This document shows positions 62,929 through 64,000 of a DNA stretch of 64,000 nucleotides, piece after piece; position 1 is the stretch's first letter, and each line of letters opens with the position of its first letter. This DNA is from Hyphomicrobiales bacterium. Its GTDB lineage: Bacteria; Pseudomonadota; Alphaproteobacteria; Rhizobiales; Rhizobiaceae. The notes below the pieces were generated by a model that worked only from the letters and a program-made list of their open reading frames with translations, was not told the origin of the DNA and searched no databases. The position numbers and the translations under genes were made by a program. The DNA lies in contig UCLB01000008.1 of the NCBI GenBank assembly GCA_900473205.1, forward strand, positions 1 through 64,000. The letters run 5' to 3'.

Positions 62929-63525
62929 TCAGGCAGGCGCCTTCATCTCTGCATAATCCTTGAAGCGCTTTCCGAATTTCTCCGGCCATTCTGCCAGTGT
63001 CTTGCGGCCATCTGCCCATTCGCCCGCAAAACGCAGGTCGAGATAGCCGATCATCGCGGCCAGCGCGAAGTGACCGCCATGCAGCTTCTTGCCGGTCTTC
63101 GGCAGATTGGCGTTCAGATAGTCGAGACCCCTGACGACCTTGCTCCACTGCTTGTCGACCCATGGCTGGTGGATTTTGTCTTCCGGGCGGAAGCGGCGCT
63201 CATAGACGATGGCCAGCAGACAATCCATGATGCCATCGCACAGGGCTTCCAGCACTTCGGCTTCCGTGCGCTTCGCATGCTTTTTCGGATAGAGCTTGTT
63301 GCCGGATTGGCGATCCAGATAGTGCATGATGGCAACGCTGTCATAGATCGAGCCGCCATCATCCAGCAGCAGAACCGGGATTTTGCCCAGCGGATTGTTG
63401 TCCATCAGCGTGGCGGGTTCGGCGCTGGTATCGACGCGAACATCGGTAATGCCGATGTCGAGATAGCGTGCTGCCATGCGAACTTTTGCCGAGTAGGGGG
63501 AGGCGGGAGAATACAGCAATTCCAT
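62929..63525 (-). CDS. glutathione S-transferase
   Basis: A 198-residue GST. The N-terminal half MELLYSPASPYSAKVRMAARYLDI has the Ser-containing SPxSPY start that binds the glutathione thiol; NNPLGKIPVLLLDDGGSIYDSVAIMHYLD is the cis-Pro and Asp-Ser motif region. The helical half ends EWPEKFGKRFKDYAEMKAPA. The substrate is unknown. It lies 20 bases downstream of the RNase T2 gene on the same strand and may be co-transcribed; it converges on the autotransporter. Confidence 0.92.
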   Translation of the reverse strand: MELLYSPASPYSAKVRMAARYLDIGITDVRVDTSAEPATLMDNNPLGKIPVLLLDDGGSIYDSVAIMHYLDRQSGNKLYPKKHAKRTEAEVLEALCDGIMDCLLAIVYERRFRPEDKIHQPWVDKQWSKVVRGLDYLNANLPKTGKKLHGGHFALAAMIGYLDLRFAGEWADGRKTLAEWPEKFGKRFKDYAEMKAPA

Positions 63526-63545
63526 AGATGTTTTACCTTTGAGTT

Positions 63546-64000
63546 TTAACGGATGGGTATGATGTCGGTGGTGTTTGCGCGGCAGCCCTGACGGTCTACC
63601 TCGGGGCAGGTACGAAAGCTCAGATCCTTGTTCATGCAGATACGAACTTCCTCCAGTTTGCGGCCTTCGCAGCTGATGGCAATGCCCTGTTTCGTCATCG
63701 CTGGATTGGCGGCGATGAAGGCGCTTTCTATGGCGTCCGATGACAGTGTTTTGCTGCTGGCACCGGAGGCGATGTCGCTCGGAAGGGTCACGCGCTCATA
63801 GGCGGCGCGTGTGGTGGCCAGATAATCCTTCTGTGAAAGCCCGCTGCATGTGCCGTGCTTGCGCCATTGATGGCCGATCAGACCCATCGAGGGCATGATG
63901 TCGAACATGGTGCGCCCAAGGCTTTCCGGCACGCGCTCCTCGCGGTCCTTGCCGCAGAATTCGGGATAGCCGCTTTCATTTTGCGGCCACAACCCGTGAA
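63546..64000 (-). CDS. ribonuclease T2 family protein (5' part beyond the window)
   Basis: About 151 codons of the C-terminal part. The open frame reaches the window edge; its first complete residues read HGLWPQNESGYPEFCG, which is the first active-site motif (CAS I, HGLWPQ) with the catalytic His coded at 63996-63998. The second motif GHQWRKHGTCSG (CAS II) follows, with His and Lys in place. Cysteines in EFCGKD, KHGTC, ISCEGRK, IRICMNK and FRTCPE fit the disulfide-bonded fold of these periplasmic or secreted acid RNases. The missing N-terminus should include a signal peptide. Confidence 0.92.
   Translation of the reverse strand, partial: HGLWPQNESGYPEFCGKDREERVPESLGRTMFDIMPSMGLIGHQWRKHGTCSGLSQKDYLATTRAAYERVTLPSDIASGASSKTLSSDAIESAFIAANPAMTKQGIAISCEGRKLEEVRICMNKDLSFRTCPEVDRQGCRANTTDIIPIR

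Overview
The window is a piece of an alphaproteobacterial chromosome, most likely Rhizobiaceae of the Agrobacterium/Rhizobium group. This rests on the protein families seen (a RopB/AopB-type outer-membrane protein, an Azospirillum/Rhizobium-type sugar 1-dehydrogenase, an alphaproteobacterial S6-S18-DUF2232-L9 block), on RIME-like palindromic repeats, on promoters of the general-stress sigma factor type (GGAAC-N16/17-CGTT) and on uniformly high-GC coding. The genus is inferred, not proven. I count 58 protein genes (one runs off the right edge) and no tRNA, rRNA, CRISPR array, prophage or insertion sequence.

Layout. 0.2-8.2 kb (minus strand): cysS, an SDR, purF, cvpA, radA, a parDE toxin-antitoxin pair wedged between radA and alr, and alr. 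8.4-10.1 kb: an ABC exporter. 10.1-11.6 kb: dnaB. 12-15.2 kb: a marR-emrB-emrA-like efflux operon. 15.2-17 kb: an ArsR-type regulator divergent from a DMT exporter. 17-19.5 kb: rpsF-rpsR-DUF2232-rplI. 19.8-22.4 kb: an aldo/keto reductase divergent from an atypical Nramp transporter. 22.5-29.3 kb: fabD-fabG-acpP-fabF-mltG-yicC-gmk, followed by vapBC. 30-37.7 kb (minus): lptF-lptG-lptD-surA-like-pdxA-rsmA, the outer-membrane LPS export block. 38-41.4 kb: pepA, holC, a DUF899 gene with a stress promoter, a LysE exporter. 41.6-50.7 kb: PQQ glucose dehydrogenase, two GGDEF proteins (one intact, one degenerate), a sugar dehydrogenase, a polysaccharide deacetylase lipoprotein, an ABC-F ATPase. 50.9-54.4 kb: GST, ndk, a RIME-like repeat, a lipoprotein/CGNR regulator pair divergent from an orphan LivH-type permease. 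54.4-58.6 kb (minus): folM-like SDR-uvrC-pgsA-moaD-moaE. 59-64 kb: ropB-type porin, a large repeat-rich autotransporter, a GST and the 3' part of an RNase T2 gene.

Most of the window is core metabolism and cell-envelope biogenesis in conserved order. The accessory parts are the two toxin-antitoxin modules, the efflux and transporter cassettes with their own regulators, and the autotransporter. The observations I consider most worth following are the ParE toxin frame that lacks any canonical start codon, two strong matches to EcfG-type general-stress promoters (upstream of the porin and the DUF899 gene), a perfect inverted repeat between a CGNR regulator and the orphan permease, the Nramp protein without the canonical metal-binding motifs, and the two RIME-like elements of which one has lost most of its right arm. 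I saw no clearly new multi-gene defence or biosynthetic system.
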